From: Paenirhizobium daejeonense
GTDB taxonomy: Bacteria; Pseudomonadota; Alphaproteobacteria; Rhizobiales; Rhizobiaceae
Assembly: GCF_014280875.1 (NCBI RefSeq)
Contig: NZ_JACLAL010000006.1
Coordinates: forward strand, 124,001 to 188,000
DNA length: 64,000 nt
Reading direction: 5' to 3'
Positions 21,890-30,649 of this stretch are shown here, in pieces. The notes under the pieces are model-generated. The model was not told where the DNA came from. It made no database searches and worked only from the letters and a program-made list of their open reading frames with translations. Position 1 is the stretch's first letter; the number at the start of each line of letters is the position of its first letter. A program made the position numbers and the translations under genes.

Positions 21890-23461
21890 ATGTTTGAAAA
21901 CCTCCAGGACCGCCTTGGATCCATTCTGAATGGACTGACCGGCCGTGGCGCATTGTCCGAGGCGGATGTCTCCGCCGCGCTGCGCGAGGTGCGTCGTGCG
22001 CTTCTGGAAGCCGACGTGGCGCTGGAAGTGGTGCGCTCCTTCACCGACAAGGTGCGGGAAAAGGCCGTCGGCGCCGCGGTCCTGAAATCGATCAAGCCCG
22101 GCCAGATGGTCGTCAAGATCGTCCATGACGAACTCGTCGAGATGCTGGGATCCGAGGGCGTCGGCATCGACCTCAATGCGGCGGCTCCGGTCGTCATCAT
22201 GATGGTCGGCCTGCAGGGCTCGGGCAAGACCACCACCACCGGCAAGATCGCCAAGCGGCTGACCGAGCGGGAGAAGAAGAAGGTGTTGATGGCGTCGCTC
22301 GATACGCGACGCCCGGCCGCCCAGGAACAGCTTCGCCAGCTCGGAGCGCAGACCGGGATCGACACGCTTCCGGTGATCGCCGGCCAGTCGCCGACCGACA
22401 TCGCATCGCGCGCCGTGCAGGCGGCGAAGCTCGGCGGCCACGACATCGTCATCCTCGACACCGCCGGCCGTACCCATATCGACGAGCCGCTGATGGTCGA
22501 GATGGCCGAGATCAAGGCCAAGTCGAAGCCGCATGAAATCCTGCTCGTCGCCGACAGCCTGACCGGTCAGGACGCCGTCAATCTCGCCCGCAATTTCGAC
22601 GAGCGCGTCGGCATTACCGGCCTCGTCTTGACCCGCATGGACGGCGATGGCCGCGGCGGCGCCGCCCTTTCGATGCGCGCCGTCACCGGCAAGCCGATCA
22701 AGCTGATCGGCGTGGGCGAAAAGATGACGGAACTCGAGGAGTTCCATCCCCGGCGTATCGCCGACCGCATCCTCGGCATGGGCGACATCGTCTCGCTGGT
22801 CGAAAAGGCGGCCGAGACGATCGACGCCGAGAAGGCGGCGGCCATGGCCGCCAAGATGGCCAAGGGCAAGTTCGACCTCGATGACCTGTCCGAGCAGCTC
22901 AAGCAGATGAAGAAGATGGGCGGCATGGGCGGCATCATGGGCCTGATGCCCGGCATGTCCGGCATGAAGGACAAGATGGCGTCGGCCGGTCTGAACGACA
23001 AGCTGTTCGACCGCCAGATCGCCATCATTTCCTCGATGACCCGGGCCGAGCGCGCCAATCCCGACATTCTCAAGCATTCCCGCAAGAAGCGCATCGCGGC
23101 AGGCTCCGGCACGGACGCCGCCGAGATCAACAAGCTTCTGAAAATGCACCGCCAGATGGCCGACATGATGAAGATGATGGGCGGCAAGGGCAAAGGCGGG
23201 ATGATGAAGCAGATGATGGGCGGTCTTGCCTCCAAGATGGGGCTCGGCAGCGGTATGGGCGGCATGCCCGACCTCTCCAGCATGGACCCGAAGCAGCTCG
23301 AAGCACTGGCCAAGCAGGCGGAAGCCGCCGGCCTCAAGCCGCCGCCGGGTCTCGGCGGCATGGGTGGCCTTCCGGGTCTCGGTGGCGGAGGGCTGCCGGG
23401 TCTCGGTGGAGCGAAGCTTCCCGGTCTCAGCGGTCTGCCGGGCCTGCCGAAGAAGAAGTGA
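21890..23461 (+). CDS. ffh: Signal recognition particle protein Ffh
   Basis: SRP54 GTPase that binds 4.5S RNA and signal peptides for co-translational targeting through FtsY. The 523 residues have an NG domain with G1 GLQGSGKTTT (107-116), DTAGR and TRMDGDGRGG, then a methionine-rich M domain (from about 325; MGGMGGIMGLMPGMSGMK). The tail, roughly residues 480-523, repeats LPGLGG-type units, an extension common in rhizobial Ffh. ATG 21890 follows AGGAAGAGCC. It heads a run with chorismate mutase, rpsP, rimM and trmD. Confidence 0.97.
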   Translation: MFENLQDRLGSILNGLTGRGALSEADVSAALREVRRALLEADVALEVVRSFTDKVREKAVGAAVLKSIKPGQMVVKIVHDELVEMLGSEGVGIDLNAAAPVVIMMVGLQGSGKTTTTGKIAKRLTEREKKKVLMASLDTRRPAAQEQLRQLGAQTGIDTLPVIAGQSPTDIASRAVQAAKLGGHDIVILDTAGRTHIDEPLMVEMAEIKAKSKPHEILLVADSLTGQDAVNLARNFDERVGITGLVLTRMDGDGRGGAALSMRAVTGKPIKLIGVGEKMTELEEFHPRRIADRILGMGDIVSLVEKAAETIDAEKAAAMAAKMAKGKFDLDDLSEQLKQMKKMGGMGGIMGLMPGMSGMKDKMASAGLNDKLFDRQIAIISSMTRAERANPDILKHSRKKRIAAGSGTDAAEINKLLKMHRQMADMMKMMGGKGKGGMMKQMMGGLASKMGLGSGMGGMPDLSSMDPKQLEALAKQAEAAGLKPPPGLGGMGGLPGLGGGGLPGLGGAKLPGLSGLPGLPKKK

Positions 23462-23472
23462 GGGGGAGACAG

Positions 23473-23793
23473 ATGGTCGATCAAGCCGTCAAGGAACAGC
23501 TTTCCAGTTATCGCCAGTCGATCGACAACATCGATGCCGCACTGGTGCACATTCTGGCCGAACGCTTCCGCTGCACCAAGGCAGTGGGCATGCTGAAGGC
23601 CAAATACGATCTACCGCCGGCCGACCCGGCGCGCGAGGAATACCAGATCGCTCGCCTGCGCCGGCTGGCACAGGACGCGCATCTGGATCCGGATTTCGCC
23701 GAGAAGTTCCTGAACTTCATCATCACGGAAGTCATCCGGCATCATGAAGCCATTGCCGCCGAACATGGCGGTGCAACCGAAAAGACCGTCTGA
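23473..23793 (+). CDS. Chorismate mutase (AroQ class)
   Basis: Small helical enzyme that turns chorismate into prephenate for phenylalanine and tyrosine. The 106 residues match the AroQ-type fold: QSIDNIDAALVHILAERF with the N-terminal catalytic arginine nearby, then a central helix (TKAVGMLKAKY) and a C-terminal helix ending in the HHEAIA segment. It has GGGGGAG upstream of ATG 23473 and lies 11 bases after ffh. The link between an aromatic amino acid enzyme and SRP/ribosome genes is a stable feature of Rhizobiales gene order. Confidence 0.9.
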   Translation: MVDQAVKEQLSSYRQSIDNIDAALVHILAERFRCTKAVGMLKAKYDLPPADPAREEYQIARLRRLAQDAHLDPDFAEKFLNFIITEVIRHHEAIAAEHGGATEKTV

Positions 23794-23856
23794 CGGCGGC
23801 CTCAACAAGAACCGGACCGCTGGAAGGCGGCCCAAAGAAAACTCAAGGAGTACATC

Positions 23857-24231
23857 ATGTCCCTCAAGATTCGTCTCGCCCGTGGCGGTTCCAAGAAGCG
23901 CCCCTACTACCAGATCGTTATCGCCGACGCCCGTTCGCCGCGCGATGGCCGTTTCCTGGAAAAGGTCGGTTCCTGGAACCCGATGCTCGGCAAGGACAAC
24001 GAAAAGCGCGTCGAACTGAACGTTGACCGCGTCAAGGAATGGCTCGCCAAGGGCGCACAGCCGACCGACCGCGTTCTGCGCTTCCTCGCTGAAGCCGGTA
24101 TCGCCACCCGCGACGCCCGCAACAACCCGGAAAAGGCAAAGCCGGGCAAGAAGGCTCTCGAGCGCGTCAAGGAAAAGGAAGCAAAGGCTGCTGAGCTCGC
24201 TGCTGCCGCTGCCGAAGCTGCTGCCGAGTAA
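23857..24231 (+). CDS. rpsP: 30S ribosomal protein bS16
   Basis: Small-subunit protein needed for 30S assembly. The first 80 residues ([26 protein letters not shown]) are typical bS16. An alanine/lysine/glutamate-rich tail extends it to 124 residues, as is common in Rhizobiales. An AAGGAG ribosome binding site precedes ATG 23857. A strong terminator follows, so rimM-trmD may be expressed at a lower level. Confidence 0.98.
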   Translation: MSLKIRLARGGSKKRPYYQIVIADARSPRDGRFLEKVGSWNPMLGKDNEKRVELNVDRVKEWLAKGAQPTDRVLRFLAEAGIATRDARNNPEKAKPGKKALERVKEKEAKAAELAAAAAEAAAE

Positions 24232-24259
24232 TCTTTGCACCGGATTTGTCCGGTTTGAA

Positions 24260-24288
24260 CGGGCGGCAGGTCTCCTGCCGCCCGTTTT
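24260..24288 (+). terminator. Rho-independent terminator after rpsP
   Basis: CGGGCGGCAGG / CCTGCCGCCCG (11 base pairs) with a TCT loop, then TTTT. It lies between rpsP and rimM. Confidence 0.85.
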
Positions 24289-24359
24289 AGCGTTTTCTTT
24301 CGGCAGCTTTCGCACTACAAGGCAGGTATCCGACACTTGCCCGAAATGCGACCGAGCCG

Positions 24360-24929
24360 ATGACAAAACTAGAAAATCCCGTTTTGATGGCCGTGATTGG
24401 CGCAGCCCAGGGCCTGCGCGGCGAAGTCAGGGTGAAGGCCTATACCGGCGATCCCATGTCGCTCGGCGAATATGGCAACCTGCACAGCCTCGACGGTCGC
24501 GTCTTCGAAATCCTCGAGATCCGCGAAGGCAAGAATGTCGCTATCGTGCGGTTTCGCGGGGTCAACGATCGCAATGCGGCGGAAGCGCTGAACGGGCTGG
24601 AGCTTTATATCGACCGCGATGCGCTTCCCGACGAGGAACTCGACGAGGACGAATTCTACTATGCCGACCTCGAGGGCCTCGAAGTGCATGATGGCGAGGG
24701 CAACCACTACGGTGCGGTGACCGGCATCTACGATTTCGGGGCTGGCGATCTTCTCGAACTGAAAGGTCCCGGCAAGCGTCCGGTCCTCATTCCCTTCTCC
24801 GAGGCGGCCGTTCTTGAAATCGACCTCGAGGGCGGCAAGATCCTCGTCGACCCGATTGCCGCCGGCCTGAAGGACGACGACGAAAAGCCCTATGGCGGCG
24901 GGAAGGCGCGTCCGAGGAAGGACGGGTGA
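24360..24929 (+). CDS. rimM: Ribosome maturation factor RimM
   Basis: Binds uS19 in the 30S head and aids 16S rRNA processing. The 189 residues contain the N-terminal RimM barrel ([18 protein letters not shown]), the [12 protein letters not shown] linker typical of the family, and a PRC-barrel C-terminal half ([17 protein letters not shown]). A charged tail ([18 protein letters not shown]) ends it. It lies between rpsP and trmD, the nearly universal order. Confidence 0.96.
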   Translation: MTKLENPVLMAVIGAAQGLRGEVRVKAYTGDPMSLGEYGNLHSLDGRVFEILEIREGKNVAIVRFRGVNDRNAAEALNGLELYIDRDALPDEELDEDEFYYADLEGLEVHDGEGNHYGAVTGIYDFGAGDLLELKGPGKRPVLIPFSEAAVLEIDLEGGKILVDPIAAGLKDDDEKPYGGGKARPRKDG

Positions 24930-24936
24930 GACGCTG

Positions 24937-25638
24937 ATGGCTTTCAAGGCGACGGTTCTGACCCTTTATCCGGAGATGTTTCCGGGCCATCTCGGTGCAG
25001 CACTGGCCGGCCGGGCGCTGGAGCGCGGCGACTGGTCGGTCGAGGCGGTGCAGATCCGCGACTTCGCCATCGACAAGCACCGAAGCGTCGACGACACGCC
25101 GTCCGGCGGCGGGGCCGGCATGGTGCTGAAGCCCGATGTGCTTGCCCGCGCCATCGATTCGGTGGGGGCCGATACTCGTCCGCGCCTGCTGATGAGCCCG
25201 CGCGGGCGGCCGCTGACGCAGGAACGCGTGCGCAAGATCGCCGGCGGCGAAGGCGTGGTGATCGTCTGCGGGCGATTCGAGGGGGTCGACCAGCGGGTAA
25301 TCGATGCCCGCAATCTCGAAGAGGTTTCCATCGGGGACTATATTCTCTCCGGCGGCGAGCCTGCGGCGCTGACCCTGCTCGATGCGGTCGTGCGCATCCT
25401 GCCCGGTGTGATGGGCAACCAGCTTTCCGGCGTGCATGAAAGCTTCGAGGCGGGGCTTCTGGAGCATCCGCATTACACCCGGCCGCAGGTGTTCGAGGGT
25501 CGCGAGATCCCGGCGGTGCTGACCTCGGGGGATCATGCAGCGGTCGAGAAATGGCGGCTGGCGGAAGCGGTCAAACTGACAGCCGAACGGCGGCCGGACC
25601 TGTTAAGTGCGGACGAGGATCAGCCGGTCAGGAAATAA
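24937..25638 (+). CDS. trmD: tRNA (guanine(37)-N1)-methyltransferase TrmD
   Basis: SAM-dependent SPOUT enzyme that makes m1G37 and prevents frameshifting. The 233 residues show the trefoil-knot SAM-binding elements ([34 protein letters not shown]) and the HYTRP segment. ATG 24937 is 7 bases after rimM. Its 3' end overlaps the convergent TauE/SafE gene by 19 bases. rplS follows beyond that inserted gene. Confidence 0.97.
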   Translation: MAFKATVLTLYPEMFPGHLGAALAGRALERGDWSVEAVQIRDFAIDKHRSVDDTPSGGGAGMVLKPDVLARAIDSVGADTRPRLLMSPRGRPLTQERVRKIAGGEGVVIVCGRFEGVDQRVIDARNLEEVSIGDYILSGGEPAALTLLDAVVRILPGVMGNQLSGVHESFEAGLLEHPHYTRPQVFEGREIPAVLTSGDHAAVEKWRLAEAVKLTAERRPDLLSADEDQPVRK

Positions 25639-26366
25639 TAGACGGCGAGCAGAAGGCCGGCCGCGACGACCAGGAAACGCAGGATCGACTGGGGGACCCG
25701 CCTGGCGAGGCTGACGCCGGCATAGCCGCCGAGCGCGACGGCCGGGACCATGACCAGCGCATGAGTCCAAGAGACGGCGCCGGCGGTGGCAAAGACTGAG
25801 ATCGCCACCGCCGCGATGACGATCGACAGGAAGTTCTTCAAGGCGTTCAGCCGATGATAATCGCCGCCGCTCGCAAGGCCGAGCGAGGCGAGCATCATGA
25901 TACCCATCCCGGCTCCGAAGAAGCCGCCATAAAAGGCCGTCAGCGTCTGCAGGACAAGGCCGAGCGGCGTCGCCGGATGGCCCTCGCCTACGGTTTTCGG
26001 TCTGAGCTTCGGCCCGGCCGCGAAGACGGCCGTGGCGGCGATCAGCAGCCAGGGAACCATGGCGCGAAATGTCGGATTGGACAGCGAAACCAGGAGGAGC
26101 GCGCCGGCGAGCGCCCCCGCCGCCGAAACGAGGGCGAGTACGACGGCCCCCTGCCAGAAGCTCTTCAGCTCGCGAAGATAGGCGAGCGTCGAGGTGACGT
26201 AGCCCGGAAACTGGGTGATCGACGATGTGGCGTTGGCGGCAATCGGCGGCAGGCCGGCCAGCGTCAACGCGCCGAAGGTCAGGAAGGTGCCGCCGCCTGC
26301 AATCGCATTGACCACGCCGGAAAAGAAACCGGCGGCAAAGAGAAGAAGGATCGTCGCAATCGGCAT
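25620..26366 (-). CDS. TauE/SafE family sulfite/anion exporter
   Basis: A 248-residue inner-membrane protein of the TauE/SafE family, whose members move sulfite, sulfoacetate or related organic anions; the substrate here is unknown. About seven to eight hydrophobic helices are visible, with family motifs [15 protein letters not shown] near residue 20 and [15 protein letters not shown] in the second half. ATG 26366 is chosen because the open frame upstream is polar and antisense to the rplS leader. It is inverted between trmD and rplS and overlaps the trmD end, so it looks like an insertion into the ancestral trmD-rplS order. Confidence 0.88.
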   Translation of the reverse strand: MPIATILLLFAAGFFSGVVNAIAGGGTFLTFGALTLAGLPPIAANATSSITQFPGYVTSTLAYLRELKSFWQGAVVLALVSAAGALAGALLLVSLSNPTFRAMVPWLLIAATAVFAAGPKLRPKTVGEGHPATPLGLVLQTLTAFYGGFFGAGMGIMMLASLGLASGGDYHRLNALKNFLSIVIAAVAISVFATAGAVSWTHALVMVPAVALGGYAGVSLARRVPQSILRFLVVAAGLLLAVYYFLTG

Positions 26367-26460
26367 GTCGTGTCCCCGTCCACGGCGGTAAGGCTTATGC
26401 TTTCCCGTTCGTGCGGGCAAGCGGCGGACTGCCGCCTCCGACAAAAGTGTTGTGCCGGGG

Positions 26461-26489
26461 GTGACAACCGGGGGCGTTTGGTGTATTTG
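26461..26489 (+). promoter_or_regulatory. Predicted promoter of rplS
   Basis: GTGACA (26461-26466), a 17-base spacer and TATTTG (26484-26489). A GCCCA / TGGGC hairpin followed by TTTT (26491-26509) comes immediately after, at the very start of the predicted leader. Confidence 0.4.
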
Positions 26490-26634
26490 CGCCCACGGAA
26501 ATGGGCTTTTGCCCGTCTGCCACAACAAAGAGCATGCGTACCCGCTCCTGCCCACAAGGCAAATCCGGAGGCTTCGACCGAAGGATCATCCGTTGAGCGC
26601 TCTGGCTGTTCCAGAAGAACCGAAGGTTAGACAA

Positions 26635-27171
26635 ATGAACATCATTGAACAGCTGGAAGCCGAACAGGCCGCCAAGATCGCCGCCAAGCGTACGCTTCCT
26701 GAATTCTCCCCGGGCGACACCGTCCGCGTCAACGTGAAGGTCACGGAAGGCAACCGTACCCGCGTGCAGGCCTATGAAGGCGTCTGCATCGCCCGTTCCG
26801 GCGGCGGCCTCAACGAGAGCTTCACCGTTCGCAAGATCTCCTACGGCGAAGGCGTCGAGCGCGTATTCCCGGTCTACTCCCCGATGGTTGAAGGCGTTGA
26901 AGTCGTTCGCCGCGGTAAGGTCCGTCGCGCGAAGCTCTACTACCTGCGCGACCGTCGCGGCAAGTCGGCTCGTATCGTTGAGAACACCGGCACCCGCGCC
27001 CGCAAGCTGAACGACGCCGAGCGCGCCGCAATCGCTGAGGAAAAGGCACGCCTGGAAGCTGAAAAGGTTGCAGCAGCACAGGCTCTGGCAGCCGAAAAGG
27101 CAGCTGCAGAAGCCGCTGAAGCAAAGGCTGCTGCCGAAGCAGCTGCAGCAGCAGAAGCTACCGCAGAATAA
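26635..27171 (+). CDS. rplS: 50S ribosomal protein bL19
   Basis: Large-subunit protein at the 30S-50S interface. Residues 1-118 are canonical bL19 ([31 protein letters not shown] through [17 protein letters not shown]). Residues about 125-178 form an alanine/glutamate/lysine-rich, probably helical tail, giving 178 residues against about 115 in E. coli; such tails are common in Rhizobiales. ATG 26635 is the family start. A terminator follows. Confidence 0.97.
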   Translation: MNIIEQLEAEQAAKIAAKRTLPEFSPGDTVRVNVKVTEGNRTRVQAYEGVCIARSGGGLNESFTVRKISYGEGVERVFPVYSPMVEGVEVVRRGKVRRAKLYYLRDRRGKSARIVENTGTRARKLNDAERAAIAEEKARLEAEKVAAAQALAAEKAAAEAAEAKAAAEAAAAAEATAE

Positions 27172-27195
27172 GAAATCCCGATTTCGGGTTTTGGG

Positions 27196-27224
27196 AAGGC
27201 GGCCTCCGGGCCGCCTTTTTTGTT
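27196..27224 (+). terminator. Rho-independent terminator after rplS
   Basis: AAGGCGGCC / GGCCGCCTT with a TCCG loop, then TTTTTGTTTT, 25 bases after the rplS stop. Confidence 0.88.
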
Positions 27225-27317
27225 TTCGGGCCGGTTCCGCGACCTGTTGGCGCGGACCCGGATGCTTGCGTCCAAGTGATGCGACTGGTAATTCTTCCCT
27301 CAGGCAGGGGATCATCG

Positions 27318-27716
27318 ATGCAGCGCAGGCGACCGACATGGCAGACCGCGATACGCGCCCTGTGCGTGTTGGCGCTCTTTGCCGTCGGGTTTGCGCATCA
27401 GGTCCCGGCGGGGGCTGTTCCGGCGCTTTCCGCAGCCGAGATCGTCGCGCTGACGCTGCCTGACGGCACACTTCCGGAACTCTGCCTGCCCGGCCAGGAC
27501 GAGGATGGCAAGGCCGGACACAAGATGGGCATGACGGGATGCGAGGCCTGCGTTATCGCCGGCTCCACCCTATTGCCCGCTCCCGTGGACATTACGGGGC
27601 GGACCCTTTCCGTCACGCTTGAAATCCTCGTTCCCGAACGGGCCGAGGCCCTTTACAGGCAGCTTTTCCCACCCAATGCGGCGCCAAGGGCGCCTCCTCT
27701 TCCGGCTATCGCCTGA
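27318..27716 (+). CDS. Small exported Cys/His protein, unknown function
   Basis: A 132-residue protein with a basic N terminus, a hydrophobic signal or anchor (residues about 12-25, ALCVLALFAVGFAHQ) and a cluster of possible metal ligands (HKMGMTGCEACVIAG, a CxxC motif preceded by His and Met). It resembles DUF2946-type proteins loosely, but I cannot confirm a family. AGGGG precedes ATG 27318. It lies 99 bases before a Crp/Fnr regulator and a PepSY membrane protein, hinting at a shared metal or redox role. The function is inference only. Confidence 0.65.
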   Translation: MQRRRPTWQTAIRALCVLALFAVGFAHQVPAGAVPALSAAEIVALTLPDGTLPELCLPGQDEDGKAGHKMGMTGCEACVIAGSTLLPAPVDITGRTLSVTLEILVPERAEALYRQLFPPNAAPRAPPLPAIA

Positions 27717-27815
27717 ACCTGGTTTCCGCATGGCCCCGCCGTGCGGTCCGTTACGTTCAACAGGCCGGAGCCGTGCCCGTGCGCATGAGGTCCGGTCCGA
27801 TATCCGGATTTCACC

Positions 27816-28490
27816 ATGCTCCAACTTGCATCCTTGGCAGCGCTGGGATGCGCGCTGCCTGCCAAATCGCACCCCGATACCCGTGTCGACAGCCGGGAAT
27901 TCCTTGCGCCTCGAACGGTCATCTTCCGTGAGGGGTTCGACGCGGTGCCGCAATTGCGGCTGACGGACGGCTGTGTTGCCCTTTCCCGATCGCTCTCCGA
28001 CGGACGCCGCCAGATCATCGACATCGTCGGGCCGGGCCGGCTGATCGGTCTCGTCTTTGGCGAACACAACCGGACTACCGCGGAAACGCTCACCTATTGT
28101 CAGATAGAACCCGCGCGTGAACTCGGCCTGGCCGAGTTTCGCGGGGCGGTCAACGAGATGGTGTTGAGGGTCGAGTCGCATGCCATTTTATTGGGGCGCA
28201 AGACCGCACCGGAGCGCGTCGCTTCGGCAATTCTCGACCTTGCCGATCAATTTGCCCGGCCGCGCGCGAAGCGCAAGGGCACGACGACCTTCAATCTCTA
28301 TCTCACCCGGGGAGAAATGGCCGACTGGCTGGGACTGACGGTCGAAACCGTCAGTCGCTGTTTCCAGCGCTTCAGGCGGGCCGGCCTCGTCGGCTTCACG
28401 GATCCGCAGATCGTGACGCTGCTGCAACCCACCGTTCTCCAGGCAATCGCCGCTGGCCGGCGTCAATTCGACAATTCCAACAACCTTTGA
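27816..28490 (+). CDS. Crp/Fnr family transcriptional regulator
   Basis: A 224-residue regulator with an N-terminal cupin-like effector domain (residues about 25-120) and a C-terminal winged helix-turn-helix (TRGEMADWLGLTVETVSRCFQRF, about 176-198). The recognition-helix pattern ExVSR matches FNR/FixK proteins that read TTGAT half-sites. The N-terminal cysteine cluster of FNR is missing, so it probably does not carry an oxygen-sensing Fe-S cluster in the FNR manner. There is no obvious ribosome binding site. Its stop region is directly followed by the PepSY gene, its likely target or partner. Confidence 0.88.
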   Translation: MLQLASLAALGCALPAKSHPDTRVDSREFLAPRTVIFREGFDAVPQLRLTDGCVALSRSLSDGRRQIIDIVGPGRLIGLVFGEHNRTTAETLTYCQIEPARELGLAEFRGAVNEMVLRVESHAILLGRKTAPERVASAILDLADQFARPRAKRKGTTTFNLYLTRGEMADWLGLTVETVSRCFQRFRRAGLVGFTDPQIVTLLQPTVLQAIAAGRRQFDNSNNL

Positions 28491-28498
28491 GGAAGCCC

Positions 28499-29911
28499 AT
28501 GACCATCCTGACCGATACACCGGCCGCGCCGGCATCGGCGTCGTTTTCGCGACGCTTCTACAACACTGCATGGCGCTGGCATTTCTACGCCGGGCTCTAT
28601 GTCGCTCCCTTTCTCGTCATGCTGGCCGTAACCGGTCTCATCATGCTGTGGTCGGCCGTGTTCGTCGGCCGAGACGGCGAAAAATACTACAAGGTGACGT
28701 CAGCCGGACCTGAACTCGCCGTGTCGCAGCAGGCCGAAGCGGCGCTCTCCGTCATTCCTGGCGGGACGCTCGTCCAATATATCGTGCCGCGCACACCCGA
28801 GCAGCCGGCAGTGTTCCGCATCAATCAGGGGGATCAATCGACCATGGTCGCCGTCGATCCCCATACGGCCAAGGTGCTAGGCGACTGGCAGCGGCGAAAC
28901 GCGCTTTACGATCTCGCCGACACGATCCATGGCACGCTTTTGATCGGAGATGTCGGAGACAGGCTCATCGAGATCGCCGCCGGGTTCGGCGTCGTGCTGA
29001 TTATCACCGGGCTTTACCTCTGGTGGCCTCGTGAAGGCAGTTTCGCCGGCGTGCTGGTTCCGAGGCTTTCGGCAAGGGGCCGGCAATTCTGGAAGTCGCT
29101 GCACCTGACGGTCGGATTCTACGTTTCCGCCATTCTTCTGGTATTCCTGCTGTCGGGGCTGACCTGGGCGGGTATATGGGGCGAGAAATTTACCCAGGCC
29201 TGGAGCACCTTTCCCGCCGAGAAATGGGACAATGTGCCGCTTTCCGATTCCACCCATGCCAGCATGAACCACGGTGGCATAAAGGAGGTGCCCTGGACGC
29301 TCGAACAGACGCCGATGCCGGCCTCCGGCTCGCATGCAGGCGTGCCGGGAATTCCGGAAGGGGTGGCAGTCAATATCGATTCGGTCGTGGCTCTTGCCCG
29401 CTCGCTCGGTTTCGACGGTCGTTTCCAGCTTGGCCTGCCATCGGGCGAGACGGGTGTCTGGACGATTGCGCGCGATACCATGAGCAATGACAGCGGCAAT
29501 CCCTTGTCCGACCGGACGGTGCATATCGACCAGTATACCGGCAAGGTGCTGGCGGATGTCGGCTTTGCCGATTACGGCGTCGCGGGCAAGGCCATGGCTG
29601 CCGGTATCGCCTTTCATGAAGGCGACATGGGTGCCTGGAACGTCGCCCTCGTGACGATCTTCTGCCTCTCGGTGATCTTTCTTGCGGTCTCCGGTGTAGC
29701 GATGTGGTGGATGCGACGGCCGAAGGGCGCCGGGGCACGCCTGCTTGCGCCGCGCGTCGGAGAGCCCGGCCCGCTGTGGAAGTCCGGCGCCATCATCATG
29801 CTTGCCGTATCGCTGCTCTTTCCGCTGACCGGCGCCGTGCTGATCGGCGTCCTTCTGCTGGACTTCGCCGTTCTGCGGCACATCGGGCCGCTGAAGCGGG
29901 CGCTCGGTTGA
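28499..29911 (+). CDS. PepSY-associated membrane protein (PiuB-like)
   Basis: A 470-residue inner-membrane protein with the PepSY-TM architecture: WRWHFYAGLYVAPFLVMLAV (first helix, about 30-50), a periplasmic PepSY segment, a second helix pair near 170-190 and 215-235, a long periplasmic loop, and two or three C-terminal helices. Relatives accompany siderophore receptors and are proposed to reduce ferric-siderophore complexes, but this is not proven for the family. GAGGAAG precedes ATG 28499, and the gene starts 8 bases after the Crp/Fnr regulator, so they are probably co-transcribed. Confidence 0.87.
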   Translation: MTILTDTPAAPASASFSRRFYNTAWRWHFYAGLYVAPFLVMLAVTGLIMLWSAVFVGRDGEKYYKVTSAGPELAVSQQAEAALSVIPGGTLVQYIVPRTPEQPAVFRINQGDQSTMVAVDPHTAKVLGDWQRRNALYDLADTIHGTLLIGDVGDRLIEIAAGFGVVLIITGLYLWWPREGSFAGVLVPRLSARGRQFWKSLHLTVGFYVSAILLVFLLSGLTWAGIWGEKFTQAWSTFPAEKWDNVPLSDSTHASMNHGGIKEVPWTLEQTPMPASGSHAGVPGIPEGVAVNIDSVVALARSLGFDGRFQLGLPSGETGVWTIARDTMSNDSGNPLSDRTVHIDQYTGKVLADVGFADYGVAGKAMAAGIAFHEGDMGAWNVALVTIFCLSVIFLAVSGVAMWWMRRPKGAGARLLAPRVGEPGPLWKSGAIIMLAVSLLFPLTGAVLIGVLLLDFAVLRHIGPLKRALG

Positions 29912-29935
29912 ACGCCTGCGACCGGTGATATGGTT

Positions 29936-29973
29936 CTTCCCACGATGTATTCCGTCAGATATATCGTGGGAAG
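29936..29973. repeat. Long inverted repeat between the PepSY gene and trmO
   Basis: Perfect 11-base arms CTTCCCACGAT (29936-29946) and ATCGTGGGAAG (29963-29973), with further partial symmetry (GTAT / ATAT) inside. It could be a 3' hairpin for the PepSY transcript or an operator for trmO; it has no T-run. Confidence 0.6.
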
Positions 29974-29992
29974 GCCTGCTGGAGACATGATA

Positions 29993-30517
29993 ATGGTGCG
30001 TGAGAACGAGATCCGGGAAAACGAAGTGCAGATCGAGGCGCCGGAGGCCCGCGATGCCTGGCTGGTCTTCATCGGCCGCATCCATACGCCATGGACCTCG
30101 CGGATGGAGACGCCGCGGCAGGGACGCCATGATGGTCCGCTCTGCGAGATCGAGATCTTCGAACCCTGGGTGCCGGCGCTGGAAGGCGTCGAGACATTCG
30201 AGCGGCTGGAAATTCTCTACTGGCTCGACCGTTCCAGACGCGATCTCGTGCTGCAGAGTCCGGGGAACAATGGCGAGGTGCGTGGCACCTTCTCCATCCG
30301 CTCGCCGGTCAGACCCAATCCGATCGGTACCTCGATCGTCGTTCTGGAGAAGATAGAGGGTGGCAGGTTGTTCGTTCGTGGTCTCGATTGCCTCGACGGG
30401 ACACCGCTCATCGACCTCAAGCCGGACCGTAACCTCTTCAAGCCGATCGCCCCGCCGCAGAAGGGCGATTTCGAGGTCGGTGACGGCGTTCAGGCGAGCC
30501 ATTGCCAGAAAGCGTGA
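29993..30517 (+). CDS. trmO: tRNA (t6A37)-N6-methyltransferase TrmO (TsaA)
   Basis: SAM-dependent enzyme that adds a methyl group to t6A37, making m6t6A in threonine tRNA. The 174 residues have the UPF0066/TsaA beta-barrel motifs: FIGRIHTPW, a long central region with [19 protein letters not shown], and a DLKPDRN segment near the end. ATG 29993 has GGAG 8 bases upstream, better than ATG 29987 two codons earlier. The C terminus is short and ends CQKA. Confidence 0.88.
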   Translation: MVRENEIRENEVQIEAPEARDAWLVFIGRIHTPWTSRMETPRQGRHDGPLCEIEIFEPWVPALEGVETFERLEILYWLDRSRRDLVLQSPGNNGEVRGTFSIRSPVRPNPIGTSIVVLEKIEGGRLFVRGLDCLDGTPLIDLKPDRNLFKPIAPPQKGDFEVGDGVQASHCQKA

Positions 30518-30649
30518 GCGGGTGGCTTTTCGGCGGGATGTGCGGGATTGAGAAGGCCGTTTCTCACCCGGTGCTGTGGACGCAACGCCGCCCGCTTGCA
30601 AGACGCGATTGAACTGTGACACTGTCGGCCCGCCACAATCAGGGAGACA

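Noticed and set aside
21560..23149. Continuation of the minus-strand frame of the MBL hydrolase across ffh
   Set aside because: It is antisense to ffh and low in typical protein character; the hydrolase has a good start at 21559.
28877..30622. Long minus-strand frame spanning the PepSY gene and trmO
   Set aside because: It runs antisense to two recognisable genes, is rich in Arg/His/Gln as shadows are, and has no domain.
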